From 40CM-2-70-7 sp035631315 (GTDB lineage Bacteria; Gemmatimonadota; Gemmatimonadetes; Gemmatimonadales; GWC2-71-9), in assembly GCA_035631315.1 (NCBI GenBank), contig DASQIZ010000020.1:1-64000 (forward strand): a DNA stretch of 64,000 bases. The letters are read 5' to 3'. The position numbers were made by a program, and so were the translations under genes. Positions 25,581 through 34,096 of the stretch are shown here, piece after piece. Within the stretch, counting starts at the first letter, position 1. The number at the start of each line of letters is the position of its first letter. Below the pieces are notes generated by a model. That model was not told the DNA's origin, ran no database searches, and saw nothing but the letters and a program-made list of their open reading frames with translations.

Positions 25581-27957
25581 GAAAGCCAAGGAACGCGCCC
25601 GCGCCCTCGAGGTGAAGGATGCCAAGGGGGCAGTCGAGGCGTGGATAGAGGTTCTCAAGGAGCAGGACTCCTCGGGTGAGCCGAATCCTGACCTGGCCAT
25701 TTACAACAAGGTCGGGGATTTGTGGCTCAAACTGAAAGACCCCGGTCAGGCTGCTGACTACTACGATCGCGCCGTCGACAAGTACGCCGAGCAGGGGCTG
25801 CACAACAACGCGATCGCGATGTGTAACAAGGTGCTCCGCAACGCTCCCGGGCGGCAGAACACCTATCTCAAGCTCGCCAAGCTGTACGCCGCCAAAGGCT
25901 TCACCTCAGAGGCGAAGCAGAACTTCGTCGAGTACGCCGAGCGCGTCCACAAGACCGGCAACATCCAGCTCGCGTTCGCCGCGCTGAAGGAGTTCACGGA
26001 TATTTCGTCGGAAGGGGAGCAGCTCCGCCACATGCTGGAGGAGCAGCTCGCCGCGTACGGCGTGAACGAGGTGCCGCAGCGCCGTACCACCCAGTCGCAG
26101 AAGGTGGTCGAGCCCCCCAAAACGCCGGGCGTCAAGCGGAAGACTTCGAGTCTCGTCTTCCTGGACTTGGACGCGCCCGCGCCCGGCAAGGGCGGGGCCG
26201 CGCCGGCAGCACCAGCACCTCCGGCACCGAAGCCCGCTGCAACGGCCCCCGCGACGCCGAAGGCTCCGGCGGCACCGGCACCCAAGGCGCCGGCTCCTCC
26301 CGCACCCAAGGTCGCCGCGCCGCCTCCGAAGCCGGCGGCGAAACCGGCGCCTCGGCCCGCACCGCCGCCACCGCCCGAGCCGGAACCGGTCTCGGTGCTC
26401 GACGAGGCGCCGGTGGCCGAACCGGACACGTCTCTGCAGATCGAGACGACCAGCCTGGCGGACGATGGTGCCGGCGGCGACGCGGGGTCGCTGCTCGAAG
26501 GACTGGAGTCAACGAGTGCCGACTTCGGGAGCGTCCGCGACAGCGCGACGAATCTCGAATCCGTGCGCGAGGAGATCACGGCCGACGACGTCGAGCCGAT
26601 GGCGGAGCTCGAGCCTACGGCGGAGGAAGAACCGCCGCCGCCACCGGCGCGGGGAGCCAAGGGGCGCCAGGCCGTGGTCGAGCTGTCGTTCGACGAGGTC
26701 GCCGAACCCGAGGTCGTGGTGGAGGCGGAGCCGGGAGTCGTCGCGCCCGTGGACGACGAGCCGCTCCTGCTCGACGAGGGTGCAGGGCAGGAGACGCGCG
26801 ACTTCATCATGACCGAGGATGACACCTCGGTGGGTGGACGTCCGTCGGTGCACATCGATGTCGGTCTCGACGGCGGGATCCAGCTCGAGGACTCCGCGCC
26901 GTCAATCGACTTCTCGGACATCGAAGAAGCTCCGGCGGTGTCCATCGAGGATCTCGAGGGACGCGTCGCCGACAATCCCGACGATCCGGAAGCGCATCAG
27001 GCCCTGGGCGAAGCACTGATCGAGAATGGTGACCGGGAACGGGGCATCGAGGAGCTCGACCACGCCACGGCCGGCTTCGAGTCCGCCGGGAATCGCCAGC
27101 AGGCCGAAGACCTGGTCGACGAGATTCTGCGGCTCGACCCGAACAGCATCCGTCACCGGCAGAAGGTGGTGGAGTTCGCGTTCAAGTCCGGGGAAAAGGA
27201 TCGCTTGGTCACGGCCTACCTCGAGTTGGGCGATACGCTGCTCCGGAACGACGTGCCCGAAAAGGCGCGAGCCGTGTATGAACGCGTGGCCGAGCACGAT
27301 CCGAAGAACGCCCGGGCCCAGTCGGCCCTGGCGATGCTCGCCCCCGCCGCGCCGGCCGCGGCCGAAGGGAAGGTCAAGGCCAAGGACGCGAAGATGAAGG
27401 TCCGGGACGAAGCGGCAGAAGGCGCCGACTTCGTGGACCTGGGGTCCATGATCCTCGACGACGATCACGACGAGGCGCGGGACTCCCGGATGAAGGTCCA
27501 GGACGAGGAGCCCACCGGCGACGAGCAGCAGGACTTCCAGGAGATGCTGGCACGCTTCAAGCAGGGCATCGACGAGAACATCGAGGAGACCGACTTCCAG
27601 TCGCACTACGACCTGGGCGTGGCCTTCAAGGAAATGGGTCTGCTCGACGAGGCGATCGCGGAGTTCCAGAAGGCCCTCCGCGCGCACGACGGGAAGCTCC
27701 GGACCTCCGAGGCCCTCGGCGTCTGCTTCTTCGAGAAGGGGGCCTTCGGTGTGGCCGAGTCGATCTTGCGACGGGGCCTCGAGCTGCCCTCCTCGGGTGA
27801 CGAGGAGCGGCTGGGCATTCTCTACTGGCTCGGCCGCGCGTGCGAGGAGCAGAGCCGCCCCGCCGAGGCGAAGGATCTGTATGGGAAGGTGTTCGCGGTG
27901 AACATCCGGTTCCTGGACGTGGGCGAGCGCGTGAAGGCGCTGGCCAAGGCGCGCTGA
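25567..27957 (+). CDS. TPR-repeat protein with Pro/Ala-rich middle
   Basis: 796-residue cytoplasmic-looking protein with no signal peptide or TM segment. N-terminal TPRs (about 15-150: AIYNKVGDLWLKLKDPGQAAD, NTYLKLAKLYAAKGFTSEAK) are followed by a Pro/Ala/Lys-rich stretch (about 195-275) and an acidic region (about 275-455). A second TPR block covers about 465-600, and a final one about 655-795 (YDLGVAFKEMGLLDEAIAEF). Architecture parallels the gene at 31.7 kb. The function is unknown; such proteins often scaffold motility, secretion or polarity complexes. ATG 25567 overlaps hutI by 14 bases, and the prenyltransferase gene begins one base after its stop. Confidence 0.8.
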   Translation: MSKLEKAKERARALEVKDAKGAVEAWIEVLKEQDSSGEPNPDLAIYNKVGDLWLKLKDPGQAADYYDRAVDKYAEQGLHNNAIAMCNKVLRNAPGRQNTYLKLAKLYAAKGFTSEAKQNFVEYAERVHKTGNIQLAFAALKEFTDISSEGEQLRHMLEEQLAAYGVNEVPQRRTTQSQKVVEPPKTPGVKRKTSSLVFLDLDAPAPGKGGAAPAAPAPPAPKPAATAPATPKAPAAPAPKAPAPPAPKVAAPPPKPAAKPAPRPAPPPPPEPEPVSVLDEAPVAEPDTSLQIETTSLADDGAGGDAGSLLEGLESTSADFGSVRDSATNLESVREEITADDVEPMAELEPTAEEEPPPPPARGAKGRQAVVELSFDEVAEPEVVVEAEPGVVAPVDDEPLLLDEGAGQETRDFIMTEDDTSVGGRPSVHIDVGLDGGIQLEDSAPSIDFSDIEEAPAVSIEDLEGRVADNPDDPEAHQALGEALIENGDRERGIEELDHATAGFESAGNRQQAEDLVDEILRLDPNSIRHRQKVVEFAFKSGEKDRLVTAYLELGDTLLRNDVPEKARAVYERVAEHDPKNARAQSALAMLAPAAPAAAEGKVKAKDAKMKVRDEAAEGADFVDLGSMILDDDHDEARDSRMKVQDEEPTGDEQQDFQEMLARFKQGIDENIEETDFQSHYDLGVAFKEMGLLDEAIAEFQKALRAHDGKLRTSEALGVCFFEKGAFGVAESILRRGLELPSSGDEERLGILYWLGRACEEQSRPAEAKDLYGKVFAVNIRFLDVGERVKALAKAR

Positions 27958-27958
27958 G

Positions 27959-28948
27959 ATGAGCCAGCAAGTCGCACCGGTCACGCTGCATGACATCCAG
28001 CGCCCCGTCGCGCAGGACCTGGCGCGCGTGGCGGACGAGCTGCGACGCATCATCGCCGCCGACTTCCCGGGCATTGCGGACGTGAACGACCATCTGCTCC
28101 GGATGAAGGGGAAGCTCTTCCGGCCGATGCTCCTGCTGCTGTCGGCGCAGGCGACCGGCAACACCGAGCCGCGCATCGTGTCCCTCGCCGCCGTGGTCGA
28201 GCTGATCCACCTCGCTACCCTGGTCCACGACGACTCGGTCGATCATTCGGCCCTGCGTCGCGGACTGCCGACGCTCAATGCACTGTTTTCGCATCAGATC
28301 GCCGTCATCATGGGCGACTATCTGTATTCGCGCGCCATCATCGAGCTGGTGAAGGGTGACGACATCGAGCCGCTCCGCGTCTTCGCCCGGGTCACGAACG
28401 AGATGACCATCGGCGAGATGCGGCAGATCGAGGCGCACGACAAGCTCGCCTACAACGAAGCGCAGTACGACCATCTCATCCGGGCCAAGACCGCGTCCTT
28501 GCTGTCGGGGGCGTGCGAGTGCGGCGCGCTCCGCGGCGATCCGGCGCATCGCGCCGCCCTCGCCGCCTTCGGGCTGCACCTCGGCATGGCCTTCCAGATC
28601 ACCGACGACCTGCTCGACTACACCGAGCCGGAGGCCGTCACGGGAAAGCCCTGGGGCCTGGATCTGAAGGAGCACAAAGTGACGCTCCCGCTCATCGCGG
28701 CGTTGCCGCGGATGGCGGAGGGCGGACGCCGGCTGGTGGAGCGGCTGATGGAAGAGCCGGAGCCCTCCGATCAGCTGGTCGCGGATGTCATTGCGTGGGT
28801 GAACGACGCCGGTGGCCTGACGTACGCGCGGCAGCGCGCGCTGGCCCTGGCCCAGGAAGCGGAGCGCGCCCTCGACGGGCTGCCGGCCTCACCGGCGCGT
28901 GACGCGTTGCGAGACAGTATCGCGTATGCCGTGGAACGGCGGAGCTAG
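27959..28948 (+). CDS. Trans-polyprenyl diphosphate synthase
   Basis: Isoprenoid chain-elongating enzyme of 329 residues, probably making the long prenyl tail of the respiratory quinone. The first Asp-rich motif is D91DSVD95 followed by HSALRRGLPT; the second is D216DLLD220. GKLFRPMLLLL and KTASLLSGACECGA are also conserved. Residues before the first motif suggest a long-chain (octaprenyl/solanesyl/heptaprenyl) enzyme, but chain length cannot be fixed from sequence. ATG 27959 follows the TPR gene by one base. Confidence 0.9.
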   Translation: MSQQVAPVTLHDIQRPVAQDLARVADELRRIIAADFPGIADVNDHLLRMKGKLFRPMLLLLSAQATGNTEPRIVSLAAVVELIHLATLVHDDSVDHSALRRGLPTLNALFSHQIAVIMGDYLYSRAIIELVKGDDIEPLRVFARVTNEMTIGEMRQIEAHDKLAYNEAQYDHLIRAKTASLLSGACECGALRGDPAHRAALAAFGLHLGMAFQITDDLLDYTEPEAVTGKPWGLDLKEHKVTLPLIAALPRMAEGGRRLVERLMEEPEPSDQLVADVIAWVNDAGGLTYARQRALALAQEAERALDGLPASPARDALRDSIAYAVERRS

Positions 28949-28952
28949 GTAC

Positions 28953-29225
28953 GTGGCGCGGGGACCGCGGCGCCCCCTATTTTACCTGGGGGTCCTGACG
29001 ACCGGGTTTATCCTGGGTGGGTTCATGCAGGCGGTCCTCCGGCAATTTCTGCCGGCGGGAGCCGCGAAAGAATTTTTCACCACCGCGGTCCATCCGACCC
29101 TCGGGCCGGTGCAGATCAATCTCCTGGTGGTGGACATAACGCTCGGTCCGGTCGGACTGGACGTGTCGTTGGTGGCGGTGCTCGGAGTCGTGATCGCCTA
29201 CTTCGTGGCACGGTCGCTTTTCTAA
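28953..29225 (+). CDS. Small membrane protein, DUF4321-like
   Basis: 90-residue protein with two hydrophobic segments (about 7-27 and 65-87) around a conserved-looking middle (LPAGAAKEFFTTAVHPTLGP). The pattern resembles the DUF4321 family; the function is unknown. GTG 28953 has GGAG at 28941-28944; the in-frame ATG 28926 would overlap the prenyltransferase end. It lies between the prenyltransferase and tatA, all on the same strand with small gaps. Confidence 0.75.
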   Translation: MARGPRRPLFYLGVLTTGFILGGFMQAVLRQFLPAGAAKEFFTTAVHPTLGPVQINLLVVDITLGPVGLDVSLVAVLGVVIAYFVARSLF

Positions 29226-29238
29226 GAGAGAGGCTGGT

Positions 29239-29475
29239 ATGGAACTGTCGGTCTGGCACATCGCCCTGTTGCTGCTGGTGTTCCTCCTGGTGTTCGGGGC
29301 GAAGCGCATCCCGGAGATCGGGTCGTCGCTGGGGCAGGGGATCCGTGAGTTCAAGCGGAGCATCAAGGAGATCGGGGACAACCCGCCGGATCAGCGCGGC
29401 AACGTTCCGCCTCCGCCCGCCTCGAACTCGACGCTGCCGCCCACGGGCGGAGAGCCGAAGCGTCTGAGTCAGTAG
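29239..29475 (+). CDS. tatA: Twin-arginine translocase subunit TatA
   Basis: 78-residue pore-forming Tat subunit. It has a single TM helix (about 5-22, HIALLLLVFLLVFGAKRIPE), the conserved FGxxRIPEIG hinge and an amphipathic helix (SSLGQGIREFKRSIKE). The tail is Pro-rich. ATG 29239 follows GAGAGAGG. A second TatA-type gene lies eight bases downstream; tatC is 13 kb away. Confidence 0.92.
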   Translation: MELSVWHIALLLLVFLLVFGAKRIPEIGSSLGQGIREFKRSIKEIGDNPPDQRGNVPPPPASNSTLPPTGGEPKRLSQ

Positions 29476-29482
29476 GCTCCGG

Positions 29483-29710
29483 ATGTCCGTGGCGGGGTTT
29501 TCGATCGGCGAGTGGCTTCTGCTGCTCGCCGTTCTTTTTGTGGCAGTGGGACCCCGCCGGCTGCCCGAGCTGGGCCGGGCGGCGGGCAAGTTCCTGCGCG
29601 AGTTCCGGAAGGGCCTGAACGAAGCGCGGGACGCGATGGGGGCAGCGCCCGATGCGCCGTCGTCTCCCCCGTCGGCGCGTCCCGCGAAACCCACGAGCCT
29701 GCTCGACTAG
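29483..29710 (+). CDS. Second TatA/TatB-type protein
   Basis: 75-residue Tat-family protein with a TM helix (about 8-24, EWLLLLAVLFVAVGPRRLPE), a VGPRRLPELGR hinge and an amphipathic helix (KFLREFRKGLNEARDAM). The G-P-R-R-L-P hinge is closer to TatB than to the first copy, so it may be the TatB-like partner. This is inference; the protein is short for TatB. Its TAG stop is embedded in a CTAG shared with the stop of convergent ppiD. Confidence 0.85.
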   Translation: MSVAGFSIGEWLLLLAVLFVAVGPRRLPELGRAAGKFLREFRKGLNEARDAMGAAPDAPSSPPSARPAKPTSLLD

Positions 29711-31542
29711 CTGCCGGCCTGCTGCGTCTGCTGGAACAGCTCCTTGCGCCGATCGACGACTTTGGCCTTCGCCTTGAGCGCCGCGAGGTACGCCGTCACG
29801 CGCGCCTGCTGGAGCCCGCGCACGATGGTCGTGCGCTGCTGATCGCGCTGGGTGATCCACGCGGCTGAGTCCGGCTTGCTCCGGGCGACGCCCTGCAGCA
29901 GGAAGTCCCCCGTCCTGGCTTCAATGAGCGGGCTGCGCGCACCCGGCTTCAGCGCGAACGCCGCGCCGATCACTTCGGGGTCCGCCTGGATCTGAGCCGG
30001 CGGACGGAAGCGCGTGAACGGTCCCATCACCGTCGGCTTGTATCCCGCGGCCGTTGCCGTCGCGGCAAAGTCGGCTCCACCGGCGAGCTTGGCCGCCAGT
30101 GCCTGCCCCTGTTGACGCGTCATTTCCTTCTTCCGGTCGAACCGCGCCGCGGCCTCGATCATCGGCTTGATCTCGGACAGCGGCGGCACGCCGGCCGCGT
30201 GCAGTGAGTCGAGGCGGAAGACGTAGAACCCGCGCTCCCCTTCGATGACCTTGCTGGTCTGCCCGGGACGGACGCCACCGAATGCCCAGGTCCCGACGTC
30301 CGGGATCACATACTTGCCGAGGGTCATGCGGTCGCCCTGATAGAGCGGCGGCGCCTGTGCGACGTTCAGTCGCATGGTTTTCCCGAGCGAGTCGATCACG
30401 CTGCCGTTGTCATGTTCGGCGGCGAGGCGATCGAGTGTATCAGCCCGGGCTTCGACCAGGTCGAGCCGCGGCCCCGTCAGTGCGATGGGGAAGAGGATGT
30501 GCCGGACCTTCACCGAGTCACCCGCGGCCTTGTCGACCCGGATGAGGTGATAGCCGAAGGCCGAGAGGACAGGTTGCGAGACCTGGCCCGGCTGCAGGGT
30601 CTTCAGGCCCGCGAGGAAGCCGGCGTCGAAGCCGGGCTCATCCCGCTTGATCCACCCCAGATCCCCACCCTTGGCACCAGACACGGTGTCGATGGACTGC
30701 GCCTTCGCCACTCGCGCGAACGCGGACTCCGATACCACCACTTCGGCCCGCGTCTTCCGGGCCAATGCGAGAGCAGCGGCCGTGTCGGAAGGCTCCGCAG
30801 CCCGGGGCAGGACGAGGAACGTGGTGTACGCGATGGCGGGCCGCTTGAATTCGCTGCCGTGCGCCGCGTAGTAGTCCTGAATGTCCTTGTCGGTCAGCTT
30901 CACCGCGGAGTCCGGGATGCCCACGGCCTGGATGGCCACCATCGAGACGGTCACGGAGTCATGCTGATCGCTCCAGATCCGCCACAGCTTGGCGTCGGGA
31001 ACGTAGACGTCGGCGGTCAGGTACTCCGCAAGTTTTTGCTGGGGGATGACCTGCCGGTACCGCAGCTCAAGCTGCTGCAGCAGCTCGGCGCTCGAGCCCG
31101 AGGCCAGGAACCGCAGCCACTTGTTCATGTCGAACTGGCCGTTGGTCTGAAAATCTGGGCTCTGCATCACTTCCGGCGGCGGAGAAGTCTTGGCGGCGTC
31201 GATAACGTCCTGGTCGGAGACGGTGATGCCCAGCTTGGAGTACGCCTGCTGCAGCATCACATCCTGGGTGAGCTGATCGACCACCTGGTCTTCGAGCTGT
31301 TTCTGCTGGTCATCGGTGAGGGAAGCGCTTCCCCCCTGTGCAACGTATCGCTCCCGGGCCTGCTCGACTGCGGCCTGCCACTGGGGGTAGTGGATTTCAG
31401 TTCCGTTGATCTTCAGGACGACGTCGCCCCCGGTCTTCACCCCCGTGACGTTCATCCCGACGTCGAAAATCATCCATCCGATAAAGGCAATTGCGAGGAC
31501 GTAGAAGATGTACTTCGAGTTCTCGCGCATGGTGCGCATCAT
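29707..31542 (-). CDS. ppiD: PpiD-like membrane-anchored peptidyl-prolyl isomerase
   Basis: 611-residue periplasmic foldase. An N-terminal TM anchor (about 12-30, YIFYVLAIAFIGWMIFDVG) is followed by a SurA/PpiD-type chaperone domain (about 40-200, LEDQVVDQLTQDVMLQQAYSK) and a parvulin PPIase domain. The parvulin signatures are GGDLGWIKRDE, LKTLQPGQVSQPVLSAFGYH and VRHILFP. The long C-terminal region (about 370-611) contains a second parvulin-like FYVFRLD strand. It probably assists outer-membrane and secreted protein folding. It is the only minus-strand gene between 1 and 47 kb. ATG at 31542, with other ATGs one and four codons later. Confidence 0.88.
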   Translation of the reverse strand: MMRTMRENSKYIFYVLAIAFIGWMIFDVGMNVTGVKTGGDVVLKINGTEIHYPQWQAAVEQARERYVAQGGSASLTDDQQKQLEDQVVDQLTQDVMLQQAYSKLGITVSDQDVIDAAKTSPPPEVMQSPDFQTNGQFDMNKWLRFLASGSSAELLQQLELRYRQVIPQQKLAEYLTADVYVPDAKLWRIWSDQHDSVTVSMVAIQAVGIPDSAVKLTDKDIQDYYAAHGSEFKRPAIAYTTFLVLPRAAEPSDTAAALALARKTRAEVVVSESAFARVAKAQSIDTVSGAKGGDLGWIKRDEPGFDAGFLAGLKTLQPGQVSQPVLSAFGYHLIRVDKAAGDSVKVRHILFPIALTGPRLDLVEARADTLDRLAAEHDNGSVIDSLGKTMRLNVAQAPPLYQGDRMTLGKYVIPDVGTWAFGGVRPGQTSKVIEGERGFYVFRLDSLHAAGVPPLSEIKPMIEAAARFDRKKEMTRQQGQALAAKLAGGADFAATATAAGYKPTVMGPFTRFRPPAQIQADPEVIGAAFALKPGARSPLIEARTGDFLLQGVARSKPDSAAWITQRDQQRTTIVRGLQQARVTAYLAALKAKAKVVDRRKELFQQTQQAGS

Positions 31543-31585
31543 GGCGGGGCCTGGCTCCGGTCAAGAAGGGGGGTGAAGGGGCATA

Positions 31586-31614
31586 AGTCTAAAAACCACA
31601 ACGAGGAAACTCAA
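31586..31614 (-). promoter_or_regulatory. Possible ppiD promoter
   Basis: Read on the minus strand: TTGAGT (31614-31609), 17 bases, TAGACT (31591-31586), 44 bases before the ppiD start. Each hexamer matches consensus at four of six positions, and the region is AT-richer than its surroundings. Confidence 0.5.
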
Positions 31615-31634
31615 GCGAAACCTCGCGCGGAACG

Positions 31635-31664
31635 TTGACAGCCAAGCCGGCCAAACACTATCTT
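31635..31664 (+). promoter_or_regulatory. Possible promoter of the second TPR protein gene
   Basis: A perfect TTGACA at 31635-31640 is followed after 18 bases by TATCTT (31659-31664), 30 bases before the TTG start. It is divergent to the ppiD promoter in the 152-base intergenic region. Confidence 0.6.
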
Positions 31665-31694
31665 CGACCAATTCCCACAAAGACTTAGGCCCAT

Positions 31695-33638
31695 TTGGCG
31701 TACACCAGCGAGATCGAGAAGCTCGAGCGTCGGTGGCTCGAGAATCCCAAAGGGCGCAATTTTGCGCCCCTGGCGGACGCCTATCGTAAAGCAGGAGAAA
31801 TAGATAGGGCCATCGATCTCTGCAAAAGCGGGCTCGAGCTCCATCCGGACTATGTCAGTGCCCATATCGTGTACGGTCGGTGCCTGATCGACCAGAAGGA
31901 CGACCCCGCCGCCACCGAAGTGTTCCAGAAGGTGCTCCAGCTCGACCCCGAAAACATCCTTGCCCTCAAGATTCTGGCTGAGATCGCCGAGCGAACTGGC
32001 CACTATGACCAGGGGGCGGAGTGGCTGACGCGCCTCATTTCGGCCGACCCCATGAACGGGGACGCCGCTGAGGCGCTCACCCGCATGCGTTCCAAGGCGG
32101 CTCAGGCCAGGACGGCCCCCCGTCCTTCCCTCCCTGCTGCCGAGCCTCCGGTGGAGGCTGCCGGGTCGGCCCCCGCGGGCGAAAACGTGGCGGAGATCGT
32201 CCCGGAGAAGGCTTCCGAAGACCTCGGGATCGAGCGGGCGAGCTCGCCCAATGTGTCGGCCGAGCTGCCACCACGTCTCTCCCTTGTAGACATGTCCACG
32301 GTCCCGATGGAGCAACCGGATTTCAAGCTCGACCGCGCCAGCGGCGCCGTGGAAAAGATCGTCGACGCGGACCGCCTGGTGGACGCCGAGCCCGAGCTGC
32401 CGACTGCCGATGCCGCGGAGGCCGCGAAGGATCAGCGGATGTCCCTTGGCCTGGAGGCGGAGCCTGAGCTGCCGGGGCAGGGCGCCGTGGCGCCGCGGGG
32501 CAGCATGGGGTTGGAGGGCTTCGACGGCATCGATTTCAGCAACGCGCCGGCGTCGCAGCGGATGGAAGGCATGATGTCCGACGAACCGGCGTCGGCGTCC
32601 GCGGAGAACGTCGAGGTAGAAGGGCTGGCCCGGACGCAGTACGAAGGAAGCGGGATGTTCCGGCTGGAGCAGCCGTTGCTCGAGAGCACGGCGACGCCCC
32701 ACCTGGAGCCTGACGGTCCACCGGTGTCTCTGCCGCTCATCATGCCCGATGACGTCGAGCCCGGCTCGGCGGAGGCCCCGCAACTCGCACCGCCCCCTCC
32801 TCCGCTACCGCGCGCGTCGCGTGCGGCACCGGCTCCGGCTCCGGCACCCGCACCCGTCCCCGCGTCCGACGACGCAGACGACGTCAGTGCCGCGGACACG
32901 GCGACGCTGTCGCAGGCCGAGCCGGTGCTCACCGAGACCATGGCTGAGCTGTACCTCAAGCAGGGGCACAAGGACGACGCGCTCCGCGTCTATCAGGCGT
33001 TACTGGCCCAGCGTCCTGGTGACGAACGGCTACAAGGCAAGGTGCGCGAGCTCGACGGCTCAGAGGACTCGCCCGTGCTCACGTCCCATCCGGCCCGCGC
33101 GCCGGCGAGTGGCCTCTCGCTCGGCGCATTCTTGAAGAAGATCCTCGGCTCCCGTCCGGGCGCACCCGCAGCGGCTCCGCTTCCCGAACAGGCGCCCCTC
33201 CCGGGTCCAGGGCCGCGCGTGACATCGGGCGCGACGCCGCAGTCGATGCTCGCCGATGCGTTCGCCGACGACCCGCCTCCCGGACCACCCCCCGGCTCAC
33301 CGAGTCGCCCCGCAGCCGACAGTCTGTCGCTCGACGCCGTCTTCGGAGACGAGGGACGCGCGTCGGCCCCGAGCGTCGAACCCCCGCACGACGAAGCCGC
33401 GGCTCCCGCGCCGGCGCCCGCTCCCGCGGCCGCGCCGAAGGGTGGGTTCTCGTTCGACGACTTCTTCGGCTCGGGTGGGGCGCCTGCGCCCGCCGCTGAA
33501 CCGGTGGCGGCGGCCCGCAGACCTTCGGGCTCCAGTCCCCGCCCGTCGACCCGGGCCTCGCGTCCGCAAACGCCCCCGGTAGAGGACGCGGGCGACCTTG
33601 ACCAGTTCCAGGCGTGGCTCAAGGGTCTCAAGTCCTAG
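31695..33638 (+). CDS. TPR protein with Pro/Ala-rich disordered regions
   Basis: 647 residues, no leader or TM segment. N-terminal TPRs cover about 1-130 (FAPLADAYRKAGEIDRAIDL, ILALKILAEIAERTGHYDQG), and an isolated TPR-like helix pair lies near 415-450 (MAELYLKQGHKDDALRVYQAL). The rest is low-complexity Pro/Ala/Asp/Glu sequence, ending in a short conserved-looking GDLDQFQAWLKGLKS. It resembles the 25.6-kb TPR gene in composition and layout, suggesting paralogous scaffolds. The start is TTG 31695, downstream of a good promoter. The function is not recognised. aroQ begins within its stop codon. Confidence 0.78.
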   Translation: MAYTSEIEKLERRWLENPKGRNFAPLADAYRKAGEIDRAIDLCKSGLELHPDYVSAHIVYGRCLIDQKDDPAATEVFQKVLQLDPENILALKILAEIAERTGHYDQGAEWLTRLISADPMNGDAAEALTRMRSKAAQARTAPRPSLPAAEPPVEAAGSAPAGENVAEIVPEKASEDLGIERASSPNVSAELPPRLSLVDMSTVPMEQPDFKLDRASGAVEKIVDADRLVDAEPELPTADAAEAAKDQRMSLGLEAEPELPGQGAVAPRGSMGLEGFDGIDFSNAPASQRMEGMMSDEPASASAENVEVEGLARTQYEGSGMFRLEQPLLESTATPHLEPDGPPVSLPLIMPDDVEPGSAEAPQLAPPPPPLPRASRAAPAPAPAPAPVPASDDADDVSAADTATLSQAEPVLTETMAELYLKQGHKDDALRVYQALLAQRPGDERLQGKVRELDGSEDSPVLTSHPARAPASGLSLGAFLKKILGSRPGAPAAAPLPEQAPLPGPGPRVTSGATPQSMLADAFADDPPPGPPPGSPSRPAADSLSLDAVFGDEGRASAPSVEPPHDEAAAPAPAPAPAAAPKGGFSFDDFFGSGGAPAPAAEPVAAARRPSGSSPRPSTRASRPQTPPVEDAGDLDQFQAWLKGLKS

Positions 33639-34096
33639 TGCGCGTCGCGGTACTGAATGGGCCGAATCTCAATCTGCTGGGGGAGCGTGAGCCGGAGATC
33701 TACGGGGCGGTGACGCTCGCGCAGATCGAGACTGCGGTACGCGAGCGGGCGCGCGCCCTCGGCGTCGAGTGCGTCTTCAGTCAGACCAATCACGAAGGTG
33801 AGCTGGTCGAAGCGATCCAGAAACTCAAAGGGTCGGCGGACGGCGCGCTCGTGAATGCCGCCGCGTTTACACACACCAGCCTCGCCGTGCGAGACGCGTT
33901 GTTGGCGGTCCGCGTGCCGTTCGTGGAAGTGCACCTGTCCAACATCTATGCCCGTGAGCCGGAGCGCCGCCGCTCCCTTCTGGCCGACGCGGCCGTCGGC
34001 GTCGTCGCGGGCTTCGGAGCGGACAGCTACCGGCTGGGCCTCGAGGGGCTCGTGGCGTATCTCGCGGCGCCCTCGGCCGTCCGGCGTGGCCACTGA
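33638..34096 (+). CDS. aroQ: Type II 3-dehydroquinate dehydratase
   Basis: Shikimate-pathway dehydratase, 152 residues. LNGPNLNLLG, the catalytic Tyr22 in REPEIYG, QTNHEGELVEAI, THTSLAVRDAL and VEVHLSNIYAREPERRRS are the type II signatures. The GTG start at 33638 shares its first base with the preceding TAG. The 3' end overlaps the M24 peptidase gene by 11 bases. A neighbouring aroQ-pepQ-accB-accC order is common in bacteria. Confidence 0.94.
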   Translation: MRVAVLNGPNLNLLGEREPEIYGAVTLAQIETAVRERARALGVECVFSQTNHEGELVEAIQKLKGSADGALVNAAAFTHTSLAVRDALLAVRVPFVEVHLSNIYAREPERRRSLLADAAVGVVAGFGADSYRLGLEGLVAYLAAPSAVRRGH

